Positions 47,576 to 58,663 are shown, numbered from the stretch's first letter. The stretch: 64,000 bases of DNA from Athripsodes cinereus (GCA_947579605.1 OX388317.1:18061384-18125383); one strand, 5' to 3'. Translations and numbers: made by a program. The notes: generated from the letters alone by a model not told the origin.

Positions 47576-48080
47576 TTTAAAAAAAAAATATGTTAGGTTA
47601 AGAGAAAATTAAGCATCTATATGGCAGTCACTTGGATATATAATTGTATACACAATTACCATTAGGAGCAACTAAGATACAAAGTACTACGTACATATCC
47701 AAAGCTTGGTAAGATTCGGCAAAATAGATTAGGTATAGATAGGGAAAATTAACAAGTTTTGTACTCATCGGCGACGATACAGCGAATAAAGTTTAAGGAT
47801 TAAGATAATATTTATGTATGGAAACTTCGAGAGTTTGGGGGTTGGAATACTCTACCATACTTAGATACTGCTTAAAGGAGTACCCCAAGGTACAACATTT
47901 GTACCCGAATGGCGAATACCGACGTTAAAGACATATTATCATATTATAATTTACCCTAAACCTTCGATAAAATTGTATCGTTCTTGATTCTTTAATTACT
48001 TTTTTTTATCAGAGATCATTTTGCAAACTAAAGAAAAATATGATTTGATATTCTGCAGGCAGGTACATAACATTTTTATA

Positions 48081-48134
48081 TTTATAATATTACTGTAGAT
48101 ATGTATGTTTATAATATTACTGTAGATATGTATA
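48081..48134. repeat. 27-bp tandem duplication
   Basis: 'tttataatattactgtagat' plus 'atgtatg/a', repeated twice with a 27-base period. Confidence 0.75.
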
Positions 48135-48169
48135 TTTATGTCTGGTTTTTCTTTTTTGTTTTGTTTTTT

Positions 48170-48322
48170 GATTTTAATAACCGGGTTAGTTGGAAGACAT
48201 CGCATTTTAGCGATAAACTCGCCCTCTGTGCATTGAATTGTATAAATGATATTTTCTATGTTAATTTGTTTTATTGTAAACAATGTACAGTAAAGAATAA
48301 AATAAATAAATAAATAAATAAC
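48170..48322 (+). mobile_element. LINE 3' tail of family F1, copy B
   Basis: 'gggttagttggaagacatcg', loop, 'gcgataaactcgccctctgt', later 'gtacagtaaagaataaaata' and an (AAAT)n tail to 48322. The stem is at 48199-48203/48210-48214 with loop ATTTTA. The tail differs from the (TTA)n of copies A, C and D, so there are two subfamilies. Confidence 0.7.
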
Positions 48323-48479
48323 ATAATGGATTTCATCGGCTAATAAACAATAATTTGTGTACATAATAATTCTAGTGCTGCTGGAAATACTTTGGATTGA
48401 ATTAGACAATATCTAAGTTTGATGAATGTTATGTGTCCAAAATTGTCCAAATAACACTGTTATTTTATTCTAAGCTTGA

Positions 48480-48690
48480 CTCAAGGATTCTGTTTTCTCG
48501 CGCAACATTTGAAATATTGCACTTGAATCACAGTAGGATCCTAGTGAAAACCTTGATCGCCACATTGAAGGACCCAACGAACACCTGGATAGTGCTGGGG
48601 AAGTCTGGAGACTTCCATTTAACTGGCCAAAATCAGCAAAACCTCAACGTGTGGAATTTTGAACTACACTGCAAAATAAAACTAAAATAA
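48480..48690 (+). pseudogene. Possible Tc1/mariner-type transposase fragment
   Basis: The frame contains ILVKTLIATL and GKSGDFHLTGQNQQNLNVWN. The string 'DFHLTG-N-QNLNVW' resembles the 'HFHLNGYVNKQN-R-W' block near the catalytic centre of insect mariner-like and IS630-type transposases (family knowledge). No complete catalytic triad is visible, and both flanks are non-coding. A degraded remnant. Confidence 0.4.
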
Positions 48691-48790
48691 TTAAAACTTA
48701 TATAATATGAACTACATTGAAAAATGTGGAATTTTAGAGTTTTGAACTACACTGAAAAATAAAACTAGAATAATTAAAACTTATAAAAAA
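48649..48790. repeat. Imperfect tandem duplication
   Basis: 'tgtggaattttgaactacac' through 'aattaaaacttata' is repeated about 74 bases later with small indels. Confidence 0.6.
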
Positions 48791-50907
48791 CAGAATGTAT
48801 ATAAGAATATTCAAACAAATGGTTAGAGATCTTATTAGTTTGTTAGAGAAAGGTGACGCTCGCTGTGAAAGGTGAAGAATTAATGTTATTATTTTCATCT
48901 GAAAATATAAAAAAAATCTTAATCTATGTACATAGTAGTAGCAGTGATAGGAGAAGAACTTTTTTATTTGGTCTTGTTTCGTAATGAATATTGTTTATGA
49001 TATCTTGTATTTCCTATGATGTCTCGAATTAAAAATTGAAATCATGATTTTTTATGGACGGGAGATGTTGTTAAATTGGTCCGGGATGTTTTGTGCCGCG
49101 AGAATAGAGTGTATGCTGGGCCGAGACGTCATCTTTCCGGTGTATGTTGGTCCAAAGTGACTTTGTAATATTTAGTGCAAGTAATTTCAAAATTCTAATT
49201 GCATCAGTTAAGGCATACAGCGATATTTTTTTATGTATGGAAATGATGTAATTGTGTGCATGCGAAGCTTTTTAGCTTGTACTCAAAGGACGCTACTGTG
49301 TACTAGAATATAATTTTATTAGGAAAATATGAGTGAGGAACTTTCAAACATCAGGAGGATGTTTGAATTTAATATTAGCATTGATGATAATACGCTTAGC
49401 CGAGCATAAGATGCAATGTTTCTGTATGTATATACCGCGTATATTATATCATACATGTGCCGTAGGTATACATGGAGAATGTAATATTATTAGTAATATT
49501 CTGGGACCATATTTCCCTTCAAGGATGAGATTGAGATAGCCTAATAAAACCTCGCAACTTTTAGGTACACTTAATAGTAAGCCTTATGTTCATTCTTTTT
49601 ATGATGGAAAAAGCACTGTACTTTACCCATTCTGATGGAATACTCAACCAAAAATGTCAATAAGGAATATTGTATGCGCAAGCACGTAAGTGAGTAAATC
49701 ATTTTCATGAAGGATTTTCCCTAAGATAATAGTAATTCATTTAGATTGTTTATGAACTAGGTATATCAAATTTTTCTTGGATATGTTATTATAAGAATAA
49801 ATTTAGAAAAGATACGGCTGTGGCTCTGGAGAGTTGATTTTAGAAAGGCTACATAATTATGTCCGTCTGAAGCTTTATATCGGGCACTGATAGACGTTTG
49901 ACTTTCACGTAAAAAAAATGTAATTCTGCGTCTTCTGAAAATTAAAACGTCTAAAATGTGATGCCATGGTCTTGTGATCTGTACTTTTGAAGATAGGCTA
50001 TTTCACTAAGATCTTGTTGAGGAGGTCAGTATACAGGTAATTCATTGCAATAGTGATGACAACAGACATTCAATAAAGTCTTTGAAATTTGATTTGAAGG
50101 CAAAATACATCATAATTTCACATCCTAAATAAAAGAAACTATAAGAATAGGTGTTCAATATGCGTACATGATTAACAAGTGGAGTGGACAGATGGCACGA
50201 AAAGAGAAATGTATCGGAATTCTCGAAAATGAGTAAAATTTGTCTAAAAAAACTCTTTGAGTTCTCCTCTTTTAGGAAATATTAAAGGAAATGATGAACA
50301 GTTTCTTAGAAGGAAATTATAATACCTATACGTAACATCCCATAAGACTTCAGAATGTTGCGCTTTTAAAAATGCTTTTAATAGTTCAAGTTGAAGTTTC
50401 TTACTTACGTATTTCAAAGTATAAAAATAATAATACATAGTGACTATAAAAGAATAATCTTCTTATGTATGTATGTAGGTATTAATAATAGTTATAATAT
50501 GTTGGTTACACGCTTCCACTGCAGTACCGTGCTGCAGTGTAAACCCCAAAGGATAAGAAATATTTCTTTCTTAAATGCTTAGAATATTTATGCTTCTCTA
50601 GTAGAACGTGGTAACTCTTTACTTTTAAGAAACTTTTATTATAAGGTCTTGCTTGCTGCTGCTTTAAAAGAAGTTCAGATCTTGCTTTCACATGAATGTG
50701 TTCGTTATCTATACATAATATCTAAATTCCTTTAACTTGTGACAGCCATGTGAAAAATATCGTATCCGCATCCTTCTATATTTTACATCATTTCAATTTT
50801 TTTACGTACGATATCTTGTGAATGCACCGTGGATGTGTCAGAAATAAAAAGGCTAACCACTTTTTTTTCGTAAATTATCGATTCTCCTGTAAAATGTGTC
50901 TCCTGTT
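48791..50907. other. No gene seen
   Basis: AT-rich. 50070-50095 ('caataaagtctttgaaattt') looks like a LINE 3' end. Short frames at 49333 and 50244 show no family motif. Confidence 0.4.
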
Positions 50908-50985
50908 GAGTTGGTCGGTAGCCTAGAGGTAGAATCTCGGCCTCGTGCACATGAGGTCCCTGGTTCGATCCCAGGTGCAAAAGAC
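50908..50985 (+). repeat. tRNA-like SINE head
   Basis: 'ggtcggtagcctagaggtag' (A-box-like) and a perfect B box, GGTTCGATCC, at 50962-50971. The T arm folds exactly (CCTGG, 7-base loop, CCAGG). The acceptor arm does not pair, so a functional tRNA is unlikely. The best Pol III promoter-like site in the window. Confidence 0.55.
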
Positions 50986-51157
50986 AGGTGTTAAACATCG
51001 TGTATCTTCAATTCAACGACTAGTTATATTTTCAATCCAGCGATGTAGTATTCCAGCAATTATGAATGTTAAATATTTTTTCATAAATATTTCTCAGTTA
51101 ATTCTCCCAAAATATTTTTATTATTGCCTAAGTAAGTCCTTTGTATTTTTACTGCCC

Positions 51158-51252
51158 TCTGTACATTGAATTGTATAAATGATATTTTCTATGTTAATTT
51201 GTATTATTGTAAACAATGTACAGTGAAGAATAAAATAAATAAATAAATAAAT
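51158..51252 (+). mobile_element. Short F1 LINE 3' tail
   Basis: 'ccctctgtacattgaattgt' to '...gtgaagaataaaataaata' is nearly the same as 48221-48310 but begins just after the stem-loop, so only about 90 bases of the element are present. Confidence 0.65.
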
Positions 51253-51283
51253 TATTTAATTTTGGTAAAAAAAATACTTGAAA

Positions 51284-51325
51284 ACTTACGGAAAAGAGTG
51301 GGAGACATATTGTTTGCCGGGTGCC
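51284..51325 (-). repeat. SINE-A head fragment
   Basis: 'cttgaaaacttacggaaaag', 'agtgggagacatattg', 'gccgggtgcccctc' match the SINE-A head on the minus strand. Confidence 0.6.
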
Positions 51326-51413
51326 CCTCAGCTTAGACATGTCGTGAATTTTGCTTAAATATTAACATTATTAAGTTCCAAAACTTAATAAAAATCAAAT
51401 AAGGATTCCAACC

Positions 51414-51640
51414 AGGACCTTGACAGGACACTGCAGACTAAGGAAACACATGACAAAAATTGGACTATCAGATACCCCAGTCTGCAGATTTTGTTCAGAA
51501 GATAATGAAACACCTATCAACATCCTCTGTAACTGTGACGCACTCGCTCGCAACTGAAGTCATATCCTCGGAGGTCCACTGCTGGATTCTGAGAAGGTGA
51601 GGGTGACACAAGGGATGCAAGGTCCCTTGACCTTAATTAG
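51414..51640 (+). pseudogene. LINE C-terminal fragment with zinc-binding motif
   Basis: The frame reads RTLTGHCRLRKHMTKIGLSD, then TPVCRFCSEDNETPINILCN, CDALARN and a stop at 51555-51557. The homology continues after it (ILGGPLLDSE). The 'LTGH--L--H----GL-----C--C---ETP-HIL--C-AL' pattern lies after the RNase H domain in I, LOA and R1-type LINE proteins, where the cysteines bind zinc. Broken by at least one stop and 5' truncated. Confidence 0.75.
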
Positions 51641-53422
51641 AAAAAAAACATTATTTATTTATACATCGTAAACGGTACGGGGAGGTTTCCCAAAAAAAAA
51701 AATAGTTCAAAAAATAGTACAGAAAGTAAGAAAAATTTGGTGCTTTTTATATTTTTAAATGTGTATTTCAAGGCTTTTATCACCATTTGATCATATCTTA
51801 TATTTTAAATGTGAATTTTAAGGCAAATATCACCAAAGATCCACCCATGGCGGAACAGATGTGTGACGTCATCAGACGCTACAGACAGTATAACGAGTCA
51901 AATGTGTGCCGATACAACATAGCGCCTAACGACGTCACAACGGGCTAATTCAATGATATGGATTGTAAAATTTTGACAGGAAATATGGATATTTAAAATG
52001 CAAATAATTAGTGAAAAGTTTTGTTTCATTGTTTCTTATTAGGATATTCGTATATTTATTAATTGAAATTTATAAAATTTATACAACATATTCCTCACTC
52101 ATCCATGTCCCCCATTAGATAAGTAGGTATACATAAAAAAACCAAATAGGTAATAAAAAAATATCTCTATCACTTGGTCCTGATAGCGTAATTATTCCTT
52201 ATTCTTGATATAAAATAAAATATTTGAGATGACATAATTAAAATAAAATTCATTATTCAAGATGTGATTTTACATTTTTACTCACTTAATGAAAATGTGA
52301 TTATGAAGATAAGAATAAAAACCAGAATTTTTACAAAAGGAAAAATATGACAAAAACTAAAAGACTCCGTTATTTCCGACATCGTTTTGACAGAATAATA
52401 ATAAAAAAAAGAATTTCATAAAAAGAATTAATGGAAGTAAATTTCATAAAAAAATAATTCTCTCTTTTTTCGCCATTGTCTTTATGTGTTGCCAGTAATT
52501 CAATAAAAAATATAATATCACAAGTAATTTGAATTTAAATTTTATCATTGCGGCAAGGCTGTTAAACACAAGTCTTTTGAAAATTTAAAGTGAGTCGTTA
52601 AAAAGATGTTTCCGCCATTTAATTCGATTATATTAAAATTTTCATTATAACTTATACTACTTTTAAAATGAGTCTACATTGTTAAATTATTAACCTGGGC
52701 GAATACATTACAGGGACGTCTTGTGGACGACCATATTTTCAAAGTTTCAACATCATATCGATTAATTAATTTTGCACCTTTTTTAAATGATTTTTCGAAA
52801 ATAAAGTATATTTTATTGTATGTTGCAAGAGTATTAAAGACATTTCTCTAGCAACAAGTTCGCTATTTAACGAAATATTGTTGTTGTTTATACTGTAATG
52901 CAATTTTTTAACTGTTTATGGCTTTTATGGAAATTAAGGATTTATTATGATAAGGGTTGAGTTGTGATAGTATTTATGTTGTGGTGATTGTCGAATAATA
53001 TCTAAGGTTGTTATTTTTGTCCCCTTATACCAGCATTGAAATGTTTTCTGGGGATCTTTAATCAAAAATCAACAAAGTTGTTTATAAATATGTTATAACA
53101 ATGTTATTTTTAACTAATAAATAAATAAAAATAAAATTATTTTATTATGACCATTAAAATAAACGGAATCAATATAAAACATATTAATTTTAAATCTAAA
53201 AGTAACATGAAACAACCATATTATACTCGGATATAAGAACCTATCATGCAGGTTTATGCAATAGAGTCGATTTTATTTTCTATTTGTTTTTTTATTAGTA
53301 CATACATTAATTGTTGACTTTCTAACAAATTAGTATTATTTCATTTATATGCAAACAGTCAAACAGTTTTTTTTATGACCTTCACCAATGATGGTGTAGT
53401 CAAACAGTTATTCACGAGGACT
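51641..53422. other. No gene seen; short repeats
   Basis: At 51746-51845 a unit of about 70 bases ('ttttaaatgtg...ttaaggc...tatcacca') is repeated. At 51867-51945 'gtgacgtcat' and 'gacgtcac' form a loose inverted repeat in an otherwise GC-richer block, perhaps a small MITE. The rest is AT-rich. Confidence 0.35.
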
Positions 53423-53460
53423 GTCTACCAGACGACAACTTTTTCTATCGTCTTGTAGAC
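53423..53460. other. 13-bp hairpin
   Basis: GTCTACCAGACGA (53423-53435) pairs with TCGTCTTGTAGAC (53448-53460) at 12 of 13 positions, with a 12-base T-rich loop. Confidence 0.6.
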
Positions 53461-53714
53461 GACGTGACATAATAATCGTTAGACTATTTAAAAATAGAAA
53501 ATGCTTTCATATTTGAAACACTTAATTTAATCTGCATTATGCGCATCAATGAATATCATTTATTGATTGACATAAAAATATAAAAAGGACCCACATAGCA
53601 CTTTTTGTGTCGTGAAGTTCCCGGAAAATATTTGTGCACCGACACAATTAATAATACAAAAATTGCTCATTTGAATCTGTGTAAGAAAAAATTCAATTTG
53701 CATTTGCAGCGTTT

Positions 53715-53942
53715 ATACAGCTGGATGCGAACATCAATCATCAAGCATCAAGCAAAAATCATAAATCTTTCAGCGACAATTCGGAGCATTCTCCGAAGAA
53801 ATATTCGAATGAATGCCTTCATTACGTCTCATGGACGGGTAACGGAGGCATTCATTTCAATATTTCTTCGGAGAATGCTCCGAATAGTCGTCGAAACATT
53901 TAAGATTTTTGCTTGATGCTTGACGTTCGCATCCAGCTGTAT
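53715..53942. mobile_element. 228-bp foldback MITE
   Basis: The ends ATACAGCTGGATGCGAAC and its exact inverse (GTTCGCATCCAGCTGTAT) frame a near-complete palindrome. The inner arm at 53776-53818 pairs with 53846-53893 ('cggagcattctccgaag', 'aatgaatgcct'). The central loop is about 28 bases. No coding capacity. Flanks suggest a TA target but do not prove it. Open frames across it are by-products of the palindrome. Confidence 0.75.
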
Positions 53943-54187
53943 GTACACCGCCATTCAAGAATAAATAAATTAACATAAAAAAAACAAAATTGAACTAAAT
54001 TACGTGTGTATAAAAATATGAAGATAAGATAGTAAGATGGGTATTATAAAAGTTTAAAGACAAAAAGGATAGAGAAATAAAATTAAAAAAAAATATAAAC
54101 AGAAAAAATAAAGAGCAAAAATCTTTGTCTCTGATGGTTGTAATAATAAAATAAAAATTCCCATAGTTGGCAGATTTTTAAATTTTC
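53943..54187. other. No gene seen
   Basis: A-rich sequence. Confidence 0.4.
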
Positions 54188-54385
54188 CTCGCTGTGCCAA
54201 TAATAACGATAAGATATTCAGGATGGGTTGAAGATTATCCCTGAATTGGTTATGTAAAATGTTTAAACTGTATGAATGTGGAGGAAGCGAAGGAAGTGTG
54301 TAAATATAGATCTGTTTGGCGTTCCGTTCTCTCTGCCTACCCCACTTGGGACACGGCGTGAGGGTATAGTATAGTATAGTAAAAA
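54188..54385 (+). repeat. Chimeric SINE sequence
   Basis: The first half ('gtgccaataataacgataag', 'atattcaggatgggttga') is SINE-A in minus orientation. The second half ('gttccgttctctctgccta', 'ccccacttgggacacggcgt') is a SINE-B 3' end in plus orientation with a TATAG tail. A junction of two copies or an insertion. Confidence 0.5.
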
Positions 54386-55057
54386 TTTTAACACGTGATT
54401 TACAGGATACTTAAAAATTAAATCTTAATTATTTACCGGAAATTTCACGGAGCAGATGTAATGCACTTACTTTATACCTGGAATAGTTAAAAAACATTCA
54501 GGTAATATTTATTTCAAACTGTAAGTGGCATTGTAGAAAATTCTCCTTACGTTTGATAGAATAGTTTGTTCCTGGAAGTCTATTTTTCATACAAGGTTAG
54601 TACATACATAATATCTATTATTTCCTTTCTTCTGTAGTAGATCTGACAAAGGATAGTCGAGTTAGCTTTTCCAGTTGCATCGTTAGAATTTATTAATGTA
54701 CCTATATACTTACGTATTGTAATAAAAATAAAGAAAAATATAATTTGTTTGACTTCGTGCCAATTAGAGGATAAAACGGAACGGGAAAGAGGTGCAGTTA
54801 GTTATCGATTGCAAAAAAAATGTTCATCGATAACAATATTTTAATATCGACTACAATTTTGATCTATGAATACAAGACTATGATATAAAAATATACATAA
54901 ATATCTATTTATTACTAAGAATAACAAAGCGTTTTCTTCTTAATGACTTTTCATTTAGAAGGACGTCTTTCAACTTCTGTTATCAACATATCACTTAATA
55001 ATAGAAAAACAGTTATTAAAATTCTATTTAAGTGATGTCGGCATCAAAGATTGCTTT
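54386..55057. other. No gene seen
   Basis: AT-rich. Confidence 0.4.
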
Positions 55058-55277
55058 TTAATTCACTGTGTCGGTGTTTGGGTAGTAGAATTCCAAAACG
55101 AAATAAATAAAACAAATGTTTTCACTTATTTTAGAGGCATTAACTATGTAACAATTTCTAGATATTTTTAAAGTAAATATTTAAACTTGAATTACTATGT
55201 TTATTTGTTACATTAATTTAAATTACGCTATCGCGATTTCAGTGCACTTGCACCATTGACGAGCTTTTCAAGACAAA

Positions 55278-55485
55278 AACAAATGTTTTATTCTACTATT
55301 TGTTTATTAGACAGAGAGATTGATTAATTATGTAATTTGAAACAAGTGTTTCTTTCTACTATTGATTATTAATTCCCAGAGAGAGACGGCTTTCGACTTA
55401 TAAGATTGATAATGACCTTATAAGACGAAAGACGTCTCTCTGTCTAATTAACAAATAGTAGAATAAAACATATGTTTTATGTATT
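55278..55485. repeat. Foldback unit P, recombinant
   Basis: The outer arms 'ttttattctactatttgtt', 'attagacagagaga' pair with 55432-55485. Inside the left arm lies a second arm type ('gtaatttgaaacaagtgttt', 'cccagagagagacggctttc') that matches unit Q. So two left arms share one right arm. Confidence 0.65.
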
Positions 55486-55908
55486 TGATTGCTTTCTTAC
55501 ATATGTAATCTCTTTACTTAATAATATAGACTTCTTCCATACTTCTTCGTTTATCTTTTTCTAGAGCTAATTTTTATTTTAATATCTCTAACGGGATATA
55601 GGGATGACATAATTGAATCGTGTATTTCAGAAAGCCCAAAACTCCTTAGAATCAATTTATTGGGAAATCGAAAAAAAGTGAATACTGTAATTTTTTTGTG
55701 GAAAACGTATTTTTGTGTATGAGAGAGAAATATAGTTTTAATGCTAACGGATACGATAAGAGTAAAAAATGAAACACATTTGAGTTTCTTCATTTATTTT
55801 TTAAGTTTCAAAATTGTTGGATTATTGGTGTTTCTGCAATACACGTATTTATGGGTGAACATAAAAGTAAAAAAAATCTGTTTTTATATAAAAAAATTTT
55901 TTTTCAAA

Positions 55909-56440
55909 TTAAAATAACAATAATAAAAATTGATCTTCATCTGGGCTAGCATCTTTATTGGGGTCACATGTCGGCCAATCAAAAATTTCTGTGTAAAATG
56001 CTGAAATTCCCTCCTCATCGGGAATATACTTTTCAAGTTTTTTTATGTCCTGCATTTTCAACGTATTTATTGGTATACAACCTTGTGTGTATGCTGTTTT
56101 TGTGGGAAAACGAATAATATCTCTATAACTATTGCGTAGCCTAAAAGAGTGATCTTGGAAACCATCAATAAAGTCTTTTGTTATGACAACACCTTCATGT
56201 TCCCAAGAATGGATAAAGTGGCGAAACTGAGATATTTTAAAGCTAAACTTTTGATCTCTTGAAATATTTTTTTCCCATTGATTCAACTGAAAGCATTGTC
56301 TTCTTATAATAAAGAGACCACCAATTTTTCCAATCGAGTATTTGACTCGAATTGGGCAAAACTACTGTGAATCGCTTCAATGACTTTTCAGAGTGTATTG
56401 CAGAAACACCACAACTCCCGGATTTTTGGTGTTTCTGCAA
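55909..56440 (-). pseudogene. Two overlapping frames of unknown protein
   Basis: Frame one covers 56440-56243 and frame two 56286-55909, overlapping by 44 bases in different phases, as if a frameshift split one gene. Frame two is protein-like: FRHFIHSWEHEGVVITKDFI, DGFQDHSFRLRNSYRD, and an acidic end (KLEKYIPDEEGISAFYTEIF, then DWPTCDPNKDASPDEDQF). I do not recognise the family. Its place between inverted repeats suggests the remnant of a transposon-encoded protein or a captured gene piece. The first residues of frame one come from the repeated motif itself, so that start is not reliable. Confidence 0.4.
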
Positions 56441-56443
56441 TAC
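56397..56443. other. 16-bp hairpin from the repeated motif
   Basis: 'attgcagaaacacc' and 'ggtgtttctgcaat' face each other across 17 bases. Confidence 0.65.
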
Positions 56444-56607
56444 ATGAAATTTTTGGCGGTTTATTTGTTCTATTGAATTGATGGATTTTTGGTGTTTCTC
56501 TTCACTATAACATGTGTCTACCCATTAACAATTAAATTCTGCGAAAAAGTGAAATTCGAAAAAAAGGGAGTTTTGGGGTTTCTGAAATACACGATTCAAT
56601 TATTAGC

Positions 56608-56780
56608 TATGTAATTTGAAACAAGTTAGTGTTTCTTTCTACTATTGATTATTAATTCCCAGAGAGAGACGTCTTTCGACTTATAAGGTCATTATCAATC
56701 TTTATAAGTCGAAAGCCGTCTCTCTCTGGGAATTAATAATCGATAGAAGAAAGAAACACTTGTTTCAAATTACATAATTA
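56608..56780. repeat. Foldback unit Q
   Basis: The arms 'atgtaatttgaaacaag', 'gtttctttctactattgatt' and 'cccagagagagacgtctttc' are inverted at 56699-56778. The loop is 'gtcattatcaatct'. Unit P carries this loop in the opposite orientation. Confidence 0.75.
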
Positions 56781-56814
56781 TGGAATTCTACTACGTGTAC
56801 ACCGACACAATTAA

Positions 56815-57799
56815 TGACATACTAGCTCATATTTTCTGAGGCAGGCTTATTTCTCTTATATTATTTTAGGACTCTGGATATCTTTTAAAATCGATATTAT
56901 GATTGAAGATAGTTATTGTAAGAACATCGATAATTTTGATAAGCTATGTACCTCCCTATTAAAATAACGTACCAAGAATTTTTTAACATTTTATTGTTTT
57001 GTAACCTTTGGGTAGTTAAAGAACATCCTTATTCTTGCAGAAACATCCACAAAACAAAGGATAACACTGATGTTATGGTAGAAAAGAGAAAAACAGAAAT
57101 AAAATAGATGAAAATGTACGTGGAGGAAAAGAGAAAACCATCCTTTTGTGAATATTATATAGGGATTAGTGATGTAAAAAAGCTTTTTAATATTTATAAA
57201 TATAACAGCATTAACATTTTTTAATTCGGATACGAAGCATTTAGTTCTTTTCAATACAGGTTGAAATTACCAGAAAGCTATGCTATATGAAGTTGTGTTT
57301 TTCCTCTCTTTCTGAGAACTATAACGTAATATATCACCAAAGGGGTAGTCAGTAGATTAACTGTACATAATGAATTGTATACAGTTGTCTGTTGTCTCCA
57401 TGTGTCGTAAAAAGATGCCAAATACGGATGAGTGATAACATAATCGCAGAATGAAATATGATAAATGTAATTGTTTTATAATAATTATGTTAATTCAAGA
57501 ACAACCAACTATTATAGGGTATTAGAAAACTTGCACAAACAAGGGTTCAACCAATCTATTCAAGGGTTTTATTTTTAATACTATGCATGAAAGATATTTA
57601 GAAGATATAAATTACGGATTTCATCAATATAAATCTTACTCTATCTATATCATCATGGTATATCTTAGTTCAAGCGAACTTGATTATAAAATTTTGGAAC
57701 GTTCTTATTTTAATTTGAATCAATATAGAAAAAGGGGGGTATTTTAATTTTCTCTTATAATATGTTTATTGTGTTTGTTTCAAGTGTGTGTGTTTTTTT
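56815..57799. other. No gene seen
   Basis: AT-rich with a SINE-A remnant at 57339-57420 ('aaaggggtagtcagtagatt', 'gtacataatgaattg'). Confidence 0.4.
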
Positions 57800-57865
57800 T
57801 TATAAATGTTACCGTTCTGTAAAGGCTGTCTAGCCGTATACTGTGTTAATAAATAAATATACTTC
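57800..57865 (+). mobile_element. LINE 3' tail of family F2
   Basis: 'ttctgtaaaggctgtctagc' then 'cgtatactgtgttaataaat'. Stem GGCT/AGCC at 57824-57827 and 57832-57835 with loop GTCT. Confidence 0.6.
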
Positions 57866-58585
57866 GAATATGTTTGAATATTGGTTACAGCACTAGAAGG
57901 TATATACTTTCCTTCAGTGGTGCGAGATATTAGTATTTCCCTTCCCATACTCTTAAAAGCAAAAAATTTATCATTCAAATTGAAAGTGAACATGAGTCTT
58001 GTAATTTTACAGTGAAAAGTTCAAAGGTGACGTCTTTCAACATACAGAGTAGGTAGACATAACAGGCGGCAACACTACTACTACTACTGCTACAAATGTA
58101 GGCTTTTATTTATATGTGGAAAACTTAAAGGAAATCTTACTTACAATTATTATTATTTTAGTAATCTTATTATCTGTAAAAGAAATCCATCAACAATAAA
58201 ATCAAATGTTTCCATTTCCCCCAGTTAAGAATATCAGATATTATTGTGATCACAGTAATATTTTTTTGAATAAGTTAAGTTTTATTATAGGTACTACTCG
58301 ATTGTATCCATGAGCAATTTTGGGTATCTGTGTATTAAGTTTTTTTTTCTATTTATTGAAAATGTGACAAAACCCTTGGACTTAACTTTTGTTCACTGTA
58401 CTTTTATAATTTATATAACGTGTACACTCCAATATGCTTTGTACTTAAGTTCTAAAAAAGTATTCAACAAATAAATAAAGTAATAACGTTGATCTTATTT
58501 TATTCAATTTGCTAATTTAAATGTTTTTTGTAGTTTATTTTAAATAATTGAAACGTTCCTCGATGATTTTAGAGAATGTGGAAAA
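57866..58585. other. No gene seen
   Basis: AT-rich; (ACT)n near 58075-58090. Confidence 0.4.
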
Positions 58586-58663
58586 GGTCGGCAGCAGTCA
58601 GAATCGAACCCGGCATCTCTCGATTGACATTTAGATATTCTACCATCAAGCTATGGACCACCC
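58586..58663 (-). repeat. tRNA-like SINE head
   Basis: The minus strand reads 'ggtccatagcttgatggtag' (A-box-like) and 'gccgggttcgattctg' (B box). The T-arm and acceptor stems do not close, so it is a tRNA-derived repeat or pseudogene. Confidence 0.5.

Larger units (their letters stand above)
55611..56601 (-). mobile_element. 991-bp inverted-repeat element with broken ORFs
   Basis: 35-bp terminal inverted repeats (55611-55645, 56567-56601) differ at one position; they begin AATTGAATCGTGTATTTCAG. A related motif, GTGTATTGCAGAAACACC, occurs inside in both orientations (55827-55844, 56393-56410, 56428-56444, partial 56491). No flanking target duplication is seen. It contains two overlapping minus-strand frames. 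Confidence 0.65.
55058..56814. mobile_element. Nested inverted-repeat structure
   Basis: Outer ends: 'actgtgtcggtgtttggg' plus 'tagtagaattcc' (55064-55094), inverted as 'ggaattctactacgtgtaca' plus 'ccgacacaattaa' (56782-56814). Inside lie two foldback units (55278-55485, 56608-56780) and between them a 991-bp element with its own inverted ends. Whether the outer ends belong to one element or to two neighbours is open. The left flank has 180 bases without a match on the right. Confidence 0.45.

Noticed and set aside
50908..50985. Functional tRNA gene
   Set aside because: The acceptor arms do not pair and the anticodon loop is not seven bases.
53605..53916. 103-codon plus-strand frame
   Set aside because: Created by the arms of the palindromic MITE.
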